64,000 nt of DNA. Origin: GCA-2711565 sp963664245. Its GTDB lineage: Bacteria > Bacteroidota > Bacteroidia > Bacteroidales > GCA-2711565. The position numbers and the translations under genes are program-made. Each line of letters starts with the position of its first letter. Position 1 is the stretch's first letter. Below are positions 51,085 to 60,595 of this stretch, piece after piece. The stretch is taken from the NCBI GenBank assembly GCA_963664245.1, contig OY760934.1, positions 2,852,001 to 2,916,000 on the forward strand, written 5' to 3'. Under the pieces are notes generated by a model. The model did no database searches. It was not told the DNA's origin and saw only the letters and a program-made list of their open reading frames with translations.

Positions 51085-52089
51085 ATGGATATAAAAGATC
51101 AATTGATCAGGAAAGTAAACAATAAAACCAAACCCTTGGGTTCGTTGGGAATTTTGGAAGATATTGCCATCCAGATTGGTGAGATTCAAAATACTTTAAA
51201 TCCCGAATTAAACAATCCGTCCATGCTTGTTTTTGCAGCCGACCATGGAATTGTTGCCGAAGGGGTGAGCCCCTACCCGAAAGAAGTTACTTCACAGATG
51301 GTACTGAATTTTTTGAACGGAGGAGCCGCCATCAATGTGTTTTGTAAGCAAAACGGGATTGCTATAAAAATTGTAGATGCAGGTGTTGATTATGATTTTG
51401 GGAATATTCCCGCTTTGGTTCATGCCAAGATTGCTTTCGGGACAAAGAACATGCTGCATGAACTGGCCATGAGTGCCAATGAGTGTGAGCAAGCCATGCA
51501 AAAAGGAGCTGGACTGGTAAAGGCTGAGTTTGAAAACCAAAGTAATGTGATCGGATTTGGAGAAATGGGCATTGGAAATACTTCGGCGGCAGCTTTATTG
51601 ATGAGCAGGTTTACCGGAATTGAGATCGAAAAATGCGTGGGACCGGGAACCGGATTAAACGATCAGGGCGTTCGGCATAAAACAAAAATATTGCGAAAAG
51701 TATTGGCAAAATATGTCGATTTAAAAGATACTAAAGAAATTCTGGCGGCCATGGGCGGTTTTGAAATTGCCATGATAGCTGGAGCCATGCTTGAAGCAGC
51801 CCGCCTGAATATGCTCATCCTGGTTGACGGGTTTATTGTTACTTCGGCTTTGTTGGTTGCTCATGCAATCAATTCCGCTATTTTGCGGAATTCCGTTTTT
51901 TGCCACCAAAGTAAAGAACCCGGGCATGAGCAAATGCTGAAATACTTGGGCGTGAAAGCGATATTAAACAATAACCTTCGTTTGGGCGAAGGAACCGGGG
52001 CTGCATTGGCTTACCCCATGGTTAAAGCGGCGGTTAATTTCCTGAATGAAATGGCAAGCTTTGAGGATGCCGGGGTTTCAAAAAAATAA
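51085..52089 (+). CDS. cobT: Nicotinate-nucleotide--dimethylbenzimidazole phosphoribosyltransferase
   Basis: CobT makes alpha-ribazole phosphate from nicotinate mononucleotide and dimethylbenzimidazole (or another lower-ligand base). The 334-residue protein begins with the family's NNKTKPLGSLGILE segment. It has the FAADHGIVAEGVSPYPKEVT motif, the GEMGIGNTSAAA loop, and the catalytic Glu in LRLGEGTGAAL near the C-terminus. No dimethylbenzimidazole synthesis gene (bluB, bza) is present in the window, so the base may be imported or made elsewhere. It lies between cobU and cobS with gaps of 1 and 2 bp. Confidence 0.95.
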   Translation: MDIKDQLIRKVNNKTKPLGSLGILEDIAIQIGEIQNTLNPELNNPSMLVFAADHGIVAEGVSPYPKEVTSQMVLNFLNGGAAINVFCKQNGIAIKIVDAGVDYDFGNIPALVHAKIAFGTKNMLHELAMSANECEQAMQKGAGLVKAEFENQSNVIGFGEMGIGNTSAAALLMSRFTGIEIEKCVGPGTGLNDQGVRHKTKILRKVLAKYVDLKDTKEILAAMGGFEIAMIAGAMLEAARLNMLILVDGFIVTSALLVAHAINSAILRNSVFCHQSKEPGHEQMLKYLGVKAILNNNLRLGEGTGAALAYPMVKAAVNFLNEMASFEDAGVSKK

Positions 52090-52091
52090 CG

Positions 52092-52850
52092 ATGAAAAAA
52101 GAGTTTAAATTGTTTTTAACGGCAGTGATGTTTTATACCCGGATTCCGGTTCCAAGAGGAATTAACCATTCGGGCGAAATGCTGAATAAATCAACGCGCT
52201 ATTTCCCGCTTATCGGCTCAATCGTGGGCGGATTTGCTGCTTTGGTGTATTGGGGAGCCTGCTTTGTTTTTCCGGTTCACATTGCAATTTTACTTTCAAT
52301 GATGACTTCCGTTTTAGTTACCGGAGCTTTTCACGAAGATGGATTGGCCGATGTTTGCGATGGTTTTGGTGGCGGATATACGGTTGCCCAGAAACTGAAA
52401 ATCATGAAAGACAGCCGTGTTGGAACCTACGGTTTGCTCGGTTTGGTTTTTATTTTATTGCTAAAATATTTTTTGCTGAACCAAATTTCGCAGAACTTGG
52501 TGTGCGTTTTAATTGCGGTTCATGCCCTGAGCCGTCTTTCGCCGGTTTTGCTGATTTACCGTTTAAATTACGTACGCGATGATGAGCTCAGCAAGGTAAA
52601 ACCTATTGGCAAAAAAATCAGCATAGCCGGACTTATTATTGCTGCTGTTTTTGCAATACTGCCATTATTTCTTTTAGGCTATTGGGGCTTTGTTTTAATT
52701 GTTCCATTGTTGTTGATCCAATGGCTCAGCGGCTTGTTTTTTGTGCGGCATTTGGGAGGTTATACCGGCGATTGTTTGGGAGCTGCCCAGCAAATAGCAG
52801 AAATAGTTTTGTATGCAAGTATTTTTATTTTATGGAGCTACTTTTTATAA
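52092..52850 (+). CDS. cobS: Adenosylcobinamide-GDP ribazoletransferase (cobalamin synthase)
   Basis: CobS joins adenosylcobinamide-GDP with alpha-ribazole (phosphate) in the inner membrane. The 252-residue protein has about six hydrophobic helices, an FYTRIPVP motif near the N-terminus, the catalytic AFHEDGLADVCDGFGGG loop with metal-binding acidic residues, and the KDSRVGTYG segment. The C-terminal 19 bp overlap the phosphatase gene cobC. It is part of the riboswitch-2 operon. Confidence 0.94.
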   Translation: MKKEFKLFLTAVMFYTRIPVPRGINHSGEMLNKSTRYFPLIGSIVGGFAALVYWGACFVFPVHIAILLSMMTSVLVTGAFHEDGLADVCDGFGGGYTVAQKLKIMKDSRVGTYGLLGLVFILLLKYFLLNQISQNLVCVLIAVHALSRLSPVLLIYRLNYVRDDELSKVKPIGKKISIAGLIIAAVFAILPLFLLGYWGFVLIVPLLLIQWLSGLFFVRHLGGYTGDCLGAAQQIAEIVLYASIFILWSYFL

Positions 52851-53344
52851 GACATACCACGGTTGATGTTCCCAAAGGAATTTGTTATGGACAGTCGGAG
52901 GTTCCTTTAGCCGCTACTTTTGAGGAAGAGACTGCTTCTGTCCTGAATGAAATAAAAAAATATGCTGCTTACAAGTTTTATTCGAGCCCTTTCGAAAGAT
53001 GCGTGAAACTGGCACAAAAACTAAGTCCGGATTTTAGCCTTGATAAACGTTTGATGGAACTTGATTTTGGCGATTGGGAACTCCGAAACTGGGACGAAAT
53101 TAACGATGATTATGCCTTACAATGGATGGAAAATTATTTTGAGATGCCAACCCCTAATGGCGAATCGTTTCAGCAATTAATCAATCGGTTTAATGATTTT
53201 TTAAAAGAGCTTAAAGAGGATTCGGTAATTGTAACCCATGGCGGGGTTATAAGGGCTGCTTATTATTTGTTTCGGAGGGGCGAAAAGCAAAACCTTTTTA
53301 ATTTGGATGTTTCTTTTGGAAGCACACATCTTTTCAGTATTTAA
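52832..53344 (+). CDS. cobC: Alpha-ribazole phosphatase
   Basis: A 170-residue histidine phosphatase of the phosphoglycerate-mutase fold. The N-terminal RHT motif reads LLFIRHTTVDVPKGICYGQ, the second part is YSSPFERCVKLAQ, ELDFGDWE carries the acidic partner, and TPNGESFQQLINR and VTHGGVIRAA carry the second catalytic His. This is the CobC pattern (RHT...GxxYGxxDxPL). It dephosphorylates alpha-ribazole phosphate (or cobalamin phosphate) and completes the lower-ligand pathway with CobT and CobS. It starts at ATG 52832, overlapping cobS by 19 bp. Confidence 0.9.
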   Translation: MELLFIRHTTVDVPKGICYGQSEVPLAATFEEETASVLNEIKKYAAYKFYSSPFERCVKLAQKLSPDFSLDKRLMELDFGDWELRNWDEINDDYALQWMENYFEMPTPNGESFQQLINRFNDFLKELKEDSVIVTHGGVIRAAYYLFRRGEKQNLFNLDVSFGSTHLFSI

Positions 53345-53642
53345 TACCTTTCCATTCCTTCGATATCGGAGAAAAGTTGTTCCGTTTAATAAATTTAACC
53401 AACCCATTATTGATATAATCCCCTGGATTTTTTTTTAAATTATTCCTAAGGTGCCTGTCAAATAAGCTTTTATTGTTCGAATAACTACTGGTTCCCTTAT
53501 TCTGGCAAACTATTTGCGAACTAGGTTAAAACTTATTAACAATAGAATGATATTAATTTAAAAAATGATGCCATTTTATCCGCCTTCAAATTTTTTATTT
53601 TAGCCTTTAACGAAACTTAATATTTAACCAAACCTAATAGAT
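53345..53642. other. Intergenic region after cobC, no gene seen
   Basis: About 300 bp of AT-rich sequence with no open frame of note and no strong hairpin. TATTTTAG near 53600 is an imperfect -7-like match that could serve the lipoprotein gene at 53643. No aptamer, repeat or terminator can be supported. Confidence 0.6.
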
Positions 53643-55244
53643 ATGAAACCAAAATTTACGCAGAAATCCTGGCAAATGGTTTTGGGTTTAGTGGTTATAT
53701 TATCTGTCATTATTTCCTGTAATAAGGATTTTGATGATATTAATATGCCCGATTACACCCCTACTTTTGCCATCCCCTTGCTTCAAACATCATTAACGAT
53801 GAATGATGTAATTGAACCCGGTGAGAATATTGTTTATGATCAGGATGGCTTGATCCATTTTATTTATACTGACGACAATGTTTCAACCATCCAGGTGGAA
53901 GATATTGTTGATATTCCTCCGCAGTTAGATTTTCAGAAAAGTTACGAAATGACTACGGTTGTTTTACTAGGTGATGAAACTCAAAAATTATTTGATGAAG
54001 ATTTGAATTATGACCTGACGGTTCATGTTGGTTATGAGCTGATGGAGGCTACGCTAAAAAACAGTGCCATGAGTTATACCATTACCTCAAACATTGATGA
54101 AACAATGCGTGTGGTGATGGAGTTTCCCAACACCATTGATCCTGCAACGAGCAGTCCTGTGGTAGCTTCGATAGATATTACAAATACCGGCAGTCCGGTG
54201 ACCGGAAGCATTGATTTTTCGGGAACAACTACCATCTTGGATAACCCCAATCAGTTGCCGGTTAATTACGAAATTTGGATTATTGAAGACGGCAGCCCTC
54301 TGGCATTAAATGCCGGGGATGAATTAACGATTGATCTTTCATTAGGAACCCTTGATTATTCGATGTTAAAAGGAAAATTTGGAAAAACAACGTACCCTGT
54401 TGCTGCCGATCAAATGGATTTTGATGTAGAGTTTTTTGACGAAATTGACGGGGATATTAATTTTGCAAATCCCGAATTAACCCTGACTTATAAAAACTCA
54501 ATTGGCTTGCCTATTGCCGCTGTTTTAAATTTGGAAGGCAATGACTTGAATGGCAGTACCCAGGATTTGAACTATTTGAGTTCCCCCGGAAATGATACCA
54601 TTTATTTTCAATCTCCAACCGTAATTGGAAGCACTTACAATGGTGAACTCGTATTTAATGAAACCAATTCAGATATTGGTGATTTGTTGGCACTTCCACC
54701 GAAACAAATCAACTACGAAGGAAATGCAACGACGAATACCTTTGGGACATCAACCGATAATTTTGTAACCGATTCCAGTAAAATTGTTTTGGGTTTTGAG
54801 ATGGATATTCCGGTTAGCTTTAAGGCTAGTAATATTACTTTCCAGGATACCTTGGATGTTGACATGGAAGATAACTTTAGTGAAGATGTTGACTATGCCG
54901 ACATGACTGCCATTGTTGAAAATGGCTTTCCTTTCGAACTTGATTTGACCATTGTATTGGTGGATCAAGCGAACAACCAGATTGATGACTTAACATTTAG
55001 CCAAACCGTTGCTTCGGCTGTGGTTAATGGCGATGGCGAAATTACTTCATCTACAACTACCGAACTTAGTGTTCGCCTCGATAACCAGTTTCTTGCAAAT
55101 TTAGAAATTGCCAAAGAAGCCTACGTTGTTGCGAATGCAAGTACTTATAACAATGGCCAGCAGGCTGTTAAATTATATTCGACCTACGAGATAAAAATTG
55201 CGATAGGTTTACTTGCTAAGTTAAATGTTAAAGATGAGGACTAA
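53643..55244 (+). CDS. Uncharacterised 533-residue lipoprotein
   Basis: The N-terminus is basic, then hydrophobic, ending in a lipobox (SVIISC, lipidated Cys26), followed by NKDFDDINMPDYTPTFAIPL. The rest is acidic and Asp/Thr/Asn-rich, and alternates hydrophobic and polar residues as in beta-sandwich repeats; no known domain was recognised. The acidic residue after the signal suggests surface or outer-membrane lipoprotein export, as seen in Bacteroidota, but no motif was checked. It precedes the DUF5723 protein gene by 4 bp, so the two form an operon and probably act together. No transporter or enzyme neighbours give a clue to ligand. Confidence 0.72.
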   Translation: MKPKFTQKSWQMVLGLVVILSVIISCNKDFDDINMPDYTPTFAIPLLQTSLTMNDVIEPGENIVYDQDGLIHFIYTDDNVSTIQVEDIVDIPPQLDFQKSYEMTTVVLLGDETQKLFDEDLNYDLTVHVGYELMEATLKNSAMSYTITSNIDETMRVVMEFPNTIDPATSSPVVASIDITNTGSPVTGSIDFSGTTTILDNPNQLPVNYEIWIIEDGSPLALNAGDELTIDLSLGTLDYSMLKGKFGKTTYPVAADQMDFDVEFFDEIDGDINFANPELTLTYKNSIGLPIAAVLNLEGNDLNGSTQDLNYLSSPGNDTIYFQSPTVIGSTYNGELVFNETNSDIGDLLALPPKQINYEGNATTNTFGTSTDNFVTDSSKIVLGFEMDIPVSFKASNITFQDTLDVDMEDNFSEDVDYADMTAIVENGFPFELDLTIVLVDQANNQIDDLTFSQTVASAVVNGDGEITSSTTTELSVRLDNQFLANLEIAKEAYVVANASTYNNGQQAVKLYSTYEIKIAIGLLAKLNVKDED

Positions 55245-55248
55245 TATC

Positions 55249-56661
55249 ATGGTACGTAAAAATATAATCTCAGTAATTTTAGTCTTATTGACAATTGGTT
55301 TGTATGCGCAGGAAAACTTTATCTTACATAACTTTCATGCCATACCACAAAACTATTTAACCAACCCGGCACTTAAAAGTCCTAGTCGCTTGGTGGTCGG
55401 ATTTCCGGCACTTTCTTCTATTCATGTTGGGTTCAACAGTAATTCGTTTACCGTGAATGAATTAATCAAAGACGAACCGGGGACATCCTCTCAATATGTT
55501 GATGTAGAAGGGGTCATCAGTTCTTTAAAAAACGACATGGATTTTGACGTGAACCTCCAAAATGAATTATTCTTCGTGGGGTTCCGTATTAAAAAAGGGT
55601 TTGTCTCCATGGGGATTGGTCTCCAAAATGAAGGCCGTTTTAGTATAGATAAAAACCTTTTGGAATTGTTCTGGTACGGAAATGCACACGAAAAATTTTA
55701 TAATAAAATGGTTGATTTAAGCGGAACCGACTTTAGCATGTTCTCTTATTTGCAATACCATTTGGGTTTTTCTTATAATTTGGATGAAGACTGGACCGTT
55801 GGTGCCCGGGTTAAATTTTTGAAAGGTTTTGCCAGTATTGATGTCGAAAAATTTGAAGGAAGCGTTTATACGCATGCCGATGCGGATAATGTTTATACCA
55901 TCGAATCTACGGCAGATGTTTTAATCAATACCTCTTTGCTAGATGACTTCCGCTTTTTTGATGATGATTTTGATGATGCCGAAGATATCGAATTTTCGGA
56001 TATCATGCGTCAGCAAAACAACGGGGTTGCTTTCGATTTTGGAGCCCGTTATTCAGGCTTTGAAAAAATTGAGCTGGCACTTAGTATCATCGATTTGGGT
56101 TCAATCACCTGGAAAGAAAACGTGATTAATTATTACACCGATCAGGTTGATTACGATTTTACCGGGGTGGAATATAATGATGATAATGATAATGACGTGT
56201 TCGATGAATTGTCGGATGAAATTGACGATCATTATAAGTTTGAAAAGAAATCAGAATCGTTTAAAACGGCTTTATCTACCAAATTTTATTTAAGCGGTTC
56301 GTACACTCTGGATGAAAAAAGCCAGGTGGATGCATTGGTTTACGGGCGTGCTTTCGACGGAAATTTAAAAGCTGCTTTGAGCCTTGGTATTAATCGTCAG
56401 TTTGGCCGTACTTTTGGCTTGCGAATGACTTACTCAATGTACAACCAGGAATATTTTAATGTCGGTTTGGGGATGTCGCTCAATCTTGGGCCCATCCAAA
56501 CGTATTTCTTAACCGATAATATTATCGCGGCTGTGGCTCCTTACGACAGTCAGTTGTTTAACTTCCGTTTCGGGTTCAACGTGAATATTCGCGATAGGAA
56601 AAAAGCAAAGGTTGTGATTGAAGAAGAAACGGACGATTATTACGAAGAAGTACAATACTAA
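55249..56661 (+). CDS. DUF5723 family outer-membrane beta-barrel-like protein
   Basis: The predicted product is 470 residues. A signal peptide (MVRKNIISVILVLLTIGLYAQ) is followed by NFILHNFHAIPQNYLTNPA, a start typical of DUF5723 proteins of Bacteroidota, then alternating strands consistent with a beta barrel. A very acidic loop lies near residues 300-335 (EYNDDNDNDVFDELSD, a possible calcium-binding loop), and an acidic tail ends the protein. In-frame ATGs at 55225 and 55234 overlap the lipoprotein gene; 55249 gives the clean signal peptide. The 3' end overlaps menE (convergent) by 4 bp. Function is unknown; the pairing with the lipoprotein suggests a two-part envelope complex. Confidence 0.72.
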   Translation: MVRKNIISVILVLLTIGLYAQENFILHNFHAIPQNYLTNPALKSPSRLVVGFPALSSIHVGFNSNSFTVNELIKDEPGTSSQYVDVEGVISSLKNDMDFDVNLQNELFFVGFRIKKGFVSMGIGLQNEGRFSIDKNLLELFWYGNAHEKFYNKMVDLSGTDFSMFSYLQYHLGFSYNLDEDWTVGARVKFLKGFASIDVEKFEGSVYTHADADNVYTIESTADVLINTSLLDDFRFFDDDFDDAEDIEFSDIMRQQNNGVAFDFGARYSGFEKIELALSIIDLGSITWKENVINYYTDQVDYDFTGVEYNDDNDNDVFDELSDEIDDHYKFEKKSESFKTALSTKFYLSGSYTLDEKSQVDALVYGRAFDGNLKAALSLGINRQFGRTFGLRMTYSMYNQEYFNVGLGMSLNLGPIQTYFLTDNIIAAVAPYDSQLFNFRFGFNVNIRDRKKAKVVIEEETDDYYEEVQY

Positions 56662-57749
56662 GATTTTTCTGAATACAATTTTTTGGTCAAAGAGCGGTTT
56701 ATTTTGCCGCTCTTTGTGTATTTGAAAGCTTTCAGGTAATCAATTTTCTTGGGAATCTCGTACTTGTCCAGATGTTCTTCCAGGTTCTGCCAGAGGTTGT
56801 ATAAATGATTCAAATTATTTTTCCCGTTTTCAATTAAAAGAACCAGGTGTTCGCCCAGTTTTTCATCTTTTTCGGAAGTGATAAAAAAGCGTTGATCCAG
56901 GAATTTTGAAATTTTATGTTCAATTTCTTCGGGCATTAATTTGATTCCGCCACTGTTGATGATGTTGTCTTTTCGGCCCAGGATTTCAAATTCGGTGTCA
57001 GAATAGATCCGAGCTAAATCATTGGTGATAATTTTTTCGGAATCGATATGCGGAGCCTTGATGACCAGGCATTGTTCTTGGTTCAGCTCAACGCTGACGC
57101 CATCCAGGCATTGATAATACTTGTTTTTTGTTTTGGTGATTTTTTTCAGGGCAATGTGTGTAGCCGTTTCGGTCATCCCGTAAGTGGCGTAAATCCGGTT
57201 CGGGAAATCTTTCAGTTTTTCTTCCAGACCCTGCTCTATCCGGCCTCCCCCGATAATCAGATTTTTTATGGCTTCTAGTTTTTGTTTTTGGCAACCCATC
57301 GACTGAACCACCTGCAAAGGAACCATGGCTGCAAAATCAATTTTGTTGTTTACCCGGCGCAGGGGATTCGAATCGGGTTCAACCGTAACCAAATTCAGCT
57401 TGTTTACAAAAGCCCTGACCACCATCATTTTCCCGGCAATAAACTCGCACGGAAGGCAGAGCAGGGCAGTGTCTCCCTTTTTCAGGCTTAGCGTTTTGGT
57501 TGTGAGCTGGGCACTCTGAATGAGGGTTTGTTTTGAGAGTTTGATCGTTTTTGGTCTTCCGGTTGAACCGGAAGTTTTTACCAAAATATAATTTTGTTCG
57601 TTTCTTAATTCCCGGATGAACGAATAAATGGGTTTTTCCCAGTAGTCAACCGTAGAATCTTCAATTTTCGACAGGCAAACCCCATCAATTTTTGAGTGTT
57701 CGTAAAGAACCCCGTTTAAAGTTATCGACTCAAATTCCGGGTTAATCAT
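56658..57749 (-). CDS. menE: O-succinylbenzoate--CoA ligase
   Basis: MenE activates o-succinylbenzoate to its CoA ester in menaquinone synthesis. At 363 residues it is a shortened ANL-family ligase: phosphate loop VKTSGSTGRPKTIKLS, A5 motif YGMTETATH, A8 with GRKDNIINSGGIKLMPEE, and the catalytic lysine near KSGKINR. Short Bacteroidota MenE proteins lack part of the N-terminal domain of larger homologues. I chose ATG 57749, which overlaps the menC stop by 4 bp, over 57791. It is last in the men operon. Confidence 0.9.
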   Translation of the reverse strand: MINPEFESITLNGVLYEHSKIDGVCLSKIEDSTVDYWEKPIYSFIRELRNEQNYILVKTSGSTGRPKTIKLSKQTLIQSAQLTTKTLSLKKGDTALLCLPCEFIAGKMMVVRAFVNKLNLVTVEPDSNPLRRVNNKIDFAAMVPLQVVQSMGCQKQKLEAIKNLIIGGGRIEQGLEEKLKDFPNRIYATYGMTETATHIALKKITKTKNKYYQCLDGVSVELNQEQCLVIKAPHIDSEKIITNDLARIYSDTEFEILGRKDNIINSGGIKLMPEEIEHKISKFLDQRFFITSEKDEKLGEHLVLLIENGKNNLNHLYNLWQNLEEHLDKYEIPKKIDYLKAFKYTKSGKINRSLTKKLYSEKS

Positions 57750-58783
57750 GGTTTCAAAACGTTTAAATTCCAGCTTCGGTTTGAATGGCAAAGTTCACCG
57801 TTTTTAATTTCCAGGGGCGATTCAAAATTATTGCTGAACACCTGTCCGGTTCCCAGGCCTTGGGGCATGGAATTATTTAAGGTTGCCGTCCACTGGGCAA
57901 TGGCATTTAAACCGATATTCGATTCCAGGGCAGAAGTGATCCACCAGCCGATGTTTAATCCGTTGGCTAAATTTATCCATGTTTCACTGGCTTGGAATCC
58001 GCCGGTTAAACTTGGTTTCAGTATGATGTACTGTGGACGGATTTTCTCCAGCAATTTTTTTTGTTCTTTGAATTCATGAATGCCGATTAATTCTTCATCC
58101 AAAGCAATGGGGAGCGGGGAGCTTTGGCAGAGTCTTGCCAATTTATCAATTTGTCCGGCCTTAATGGGCTGTTCAATGCTGTGGAGGTCGAAATCCGCAA
58201 GCCGTTTTAATTTTGTCAGTGCTTCATCCGGGTGAAAGGCTCCGTTGGCATCCACCCTGATTTCAATATCTTTCGCCGAGTAATGCTTCCTGATTTCTTT
58301 TAAAATCGCCAACTCCTGTTCAAAATCCAGGGCTCCAATTTTAAGCTTGATACAGTTAAATCCCTTCTCTATTTTATCTTTAATCTGAGCCCTCATAAAA
58401 TCGGGTTCACCCATCCAAACCAAGCCGTTTATCGGAATGTTTTTTTTGGAGGAGGTAAAACCGGAAGGGAATAGAATCCGCTTTCCCCCATTTTCTAAAT
58501 CCAGCAAAGCCATTTCTTTGGCAAACTTCAATGCGGGATATTTGGTTAAATCAATATCTTCATTAATTTTTGAAACCACCTCTTCAATTTTGTTTTCAAG
58601 ATCGGGACGATCATCATAACTCAAACCTTTGAGGATGCTGCATTCACCCACGCCAAAAATCCCCGGTTCTTGTTCATCATAAATTTTGATGAACCACGAA
58701 TCTTTTTCCGTCAAAATTCCCCGGGAGGTTCCTCCGGGTGTTTTAAAAATCAGGGTGTATTTTATGGCCTCGGCTTTTAGCAT
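57746..58783 (-). CDS. menC: o-Succinylbenzoate synthase
   Basis: MenC dehydrates SHCHC to o-succinylbenzoate, and belongs to the enolase superfamily. The 345-residue protein has the CIKLKIGALDFEQEL segment with the catalytic Lys, RVDANGAF, SIEQPI, and ALDEELIG with metal ligands (Asp, Glu, Glu), plus LKPSLTGGF with the second catalytic lysine. Motifs are complete, so activity is expected. It overlaps menE by 4 bp and lies one base from menA. Confidence 0.9.
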   Translation of the reverse strand: MLKAEAIKYTLIFKTPGGTSRGILTEKDSWFIKIYDEQEPGIFGVGECSILKGLSYDDRPDLENKIEEVVSKINEDIDLTKYPALKFAKEMALLDLENGGKRILFPSGFTSSKKNIPINGLVWMGEPDFMRAQIKDKIEKGFNCIKLKIGALDFEQELAILKEIRKHYSAKDIEIRVDANGAFHPDEALTKLKRLADFDLHSIEQPIKAGQIDKLARLCQSSPLPIALDEELIGIHEFKEQKKLLEKIRPQYIILKPSLTGGFQASETWINLANGLNIGWWITSALESNIGLNAIAQWTATLNNSMPQGLGTGQVFSNNFESPLEIKNGELCHSNRSWNLNVLKP

Positions 58784-58784
58784 T

Positions 58785-59684
58785 TTACAAAATTAATCCC
58801 AACCCAAAGATAATGGAAAATAAGAGGGTGTGAATGGCTTGCTTTTTCAAAAAAGGATCAAGGTCGGCAGCGTTTTTATTTTCTAAAATCCGAACTAAAT
58901 CCAGGATAAATAATGGAGCTGTTAGCAAGTATAAAAACTGAAGATAAGATTCGTAAAACAAAATTACGTAAGCCGTGGCTAGTGCCAGCGATCCCCAAAT
59001 TAAAATGGCATGGTAAACCTTTGCTCTTTGTATGCCGATCCTTACCACAATGGTAATTTTACCGCTGTTTTTGTCGTTTTCCCGGTCGCGCATATTGTTC
59101 AGGTTCAAAACGGCAATGCTCATCATTCCTGCCGAGAATGCCGGTAATAAAATCTCCCAACGGAATTGATGGGTATTTAGATAATAGGTTCCTAAAACAC
59201 CAACTAAACCAAAAAAAATAAAAACAAATAAATCGCCATAGCCTTTGTACCCGTAAGGGTTTCGGCCAATGGTATAATTGACGGCTGCGAGAATGGCACT
59301 AACGCCCAGCACGAAAAACAAAAAGAAATTAAACATTGGGATACCTTCGGTTCCGAGATAAATTAAAGCCGAACCGCTAATCAGCGAAAGCAGGGCGAAC
59401 AGGTAAATTCCCACTTTCATTTGAAAAGATGTAATCTCTCCGCTTTGAACCGAACGTTCGGGGCCTACGCGGTTTTTATTGTCGGTGCCGATTTTAAAAT
59501 CGCCGTAATCGTTGGCCAGGTTCGATAAAACCTGTAACAAAATGGTTGTGGAAACCGCCAACGCACTTATCAGCCAGTCAAATTTTTGGTGCGAGGCACT
59601 TAAAAATCCGCCCAAAATGATGCTTGACAAGGCCAAAGGCAGGGTTCGTAAACGAAAAGCTCGAATCCAGGCTTTGATTTTCAT
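58785..59684 (-). CDS. menA: 1,4-Dihydroxy-2-naphthoate polyprenyltransferase
   Basis: MenA attaches the polyprenyl chain to 1,4-dihydroxy-2-naphthoate, giving demethylmenaquinone in the inner membrane. The 299-residue protein has about eight transmembrane helices. The UbiA-family aspartate-rich motif is LANDYGDFKIGTDNKNR (D-x-x-D type), and the second acidic motif is in NNMRDRENDKNSGK. It overlaps menB by one base (TAATG). Polyprenyl diphosphate comes from the Dxr pathway. Confidence 0.92.
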   Translation of the reverse strand: MKIKAWIRAFRLRTLPLALSSIILGGFLSASHQKFDWLISALAVSTTILLQVLSNLANDYGDFKIGTDNKNRVGPERSVQSGEITSFQMKVGIYLFALLSLISGSALIYLGTEGIPMFNFFLFFVLGVSAILAAVNYTIGRNPYGYKGYGDLFVFIFFGLVGVLGTYYLNTHQFRWEILLPAFSAGMMSIAVLNLNNMRDRENDKNSGKITIVVRIGIQRAKVYHAILIWGSLALATAYVILFYESYLQFLYLLTAPLFILDLVRILENKNAADLDPFLKKQAIHTLLFSIIFGLGLIL

Positions 59685-60508
59685 TACGGGAATTTTGGGT
59701 ATTTATGAAAATCGGGATCACGTTTTTCCAGAAAGGCTTCTTTTCCTTCCTGGGCTTCTTCGGTCAGGTAATAAAGCAGGGTGGCATTCCCGGCAAACTC
59801 CTGGATACCTGCCTGTCCGTCCAGTTCGGCATTTAGGCCGAGCTTAATCATGCGGAGGGCCATTGGGCTGCGTTTCATCATCATTTTGGCCCATTCAACA
59901 CAGGTGTCTTCCAACTGATTCAATGGAACTACTTTGTTTACCAACCCCATTTTCTCCGCTTCTTTGGCATCGTATTGCTGACAGAGGAACCAAATTTCGC
60001 GAGCCTTTTTTTGACCCACGATACGGGCCAGGTATGATGAACCGAACCCGGCATCAAAACTGCCAACTTTGGGCCCGGTTTGTCCGAAAATAGCATTCTC
60101 GGAAGCAATGCTCAAATCGCACACCACGTGCAACACATGGCCACCGCCAATGGCATAGCCGTTCACCATGGCAATCACGGGTTTGGGCAATGAGCGGATT
60201 TGTTTCTGAACATCCAGTATGTTTAAACGGGCAACACCGTCGCCACCAATGTAGCCGCCTTTTCCCTTCACGTTTTGATCGCCGCCACTGCAAAAAGCCT
60301 TGTCTCCGGCACCGGTTAAAAGAACCACGTTAATGCTTTGATCCTCGCGGCAAATACGAAAAGCATCGCTTATTTCGGTGGTGGTTTCGGGGCGGAAAGC
60401 ATTGTAAACCTGCGGGCGGTTGATGGTTATTTTTGCAATTCCTTCAAAAAATTCGAATAATATATCTTGGTATTCTTTAATGGATTTCCATTCTCTTTTT
60501 GTTGCCAT
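59684..60508 (-). CDS. menB: 1,4-Dihydroxy-2-naphthoyl-CoA synthase
   Basis: MenB cyclises o-succinylbenzoyl-CoA to DHNA-CoA. The 274-residue crotonase-fold protein has the MenB pattern: TINRPQVYNAFRPETT, GDKAFCSGGDQNVKG (oxyanion-hole Gly), and GQTGPKVGSFDAGFGSS followed by YLARIVGQKKAREIWF, with catalytic Asp and Tyr. It is near-identical in layout to E. coli MenB. It follows menD by 87 bp, a larger gap than elsewhere in the operon. Confidence 0.95.
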   Translation of the reverse strand: MATKREWKSIKEYQDILFEFFEGIAKITINRPQVYNAFRPETTTEISDAFRICREDQSINVVLLTGAGDKAFCSGGDQNVKGKGGYIGGDGVARLNILDVQKQIRSLPKPVIAMVNGYAIGGGHVLHVVCDLSIASENAIFGQTGPKVGSFDAGFGSSYLARIVGQKKAREIWFLCQQYDAKEAEKMGLVNKVVPLNQLEDTCVEWAKMMMKRSPMALRMIKLGLNAELDGQAGIQEFAGNATLLYYLTEEAQEGKEAFLEKRDPDFHKYPKFP

Positions 60509-60595
60509 AATTTGTTTTTTTATCCTGCTGAAAACAAGTACAAAGTTAGCAATAATTTAGTGATGAGTTTAGCGTTATGAATTCAAAGTTGGACG

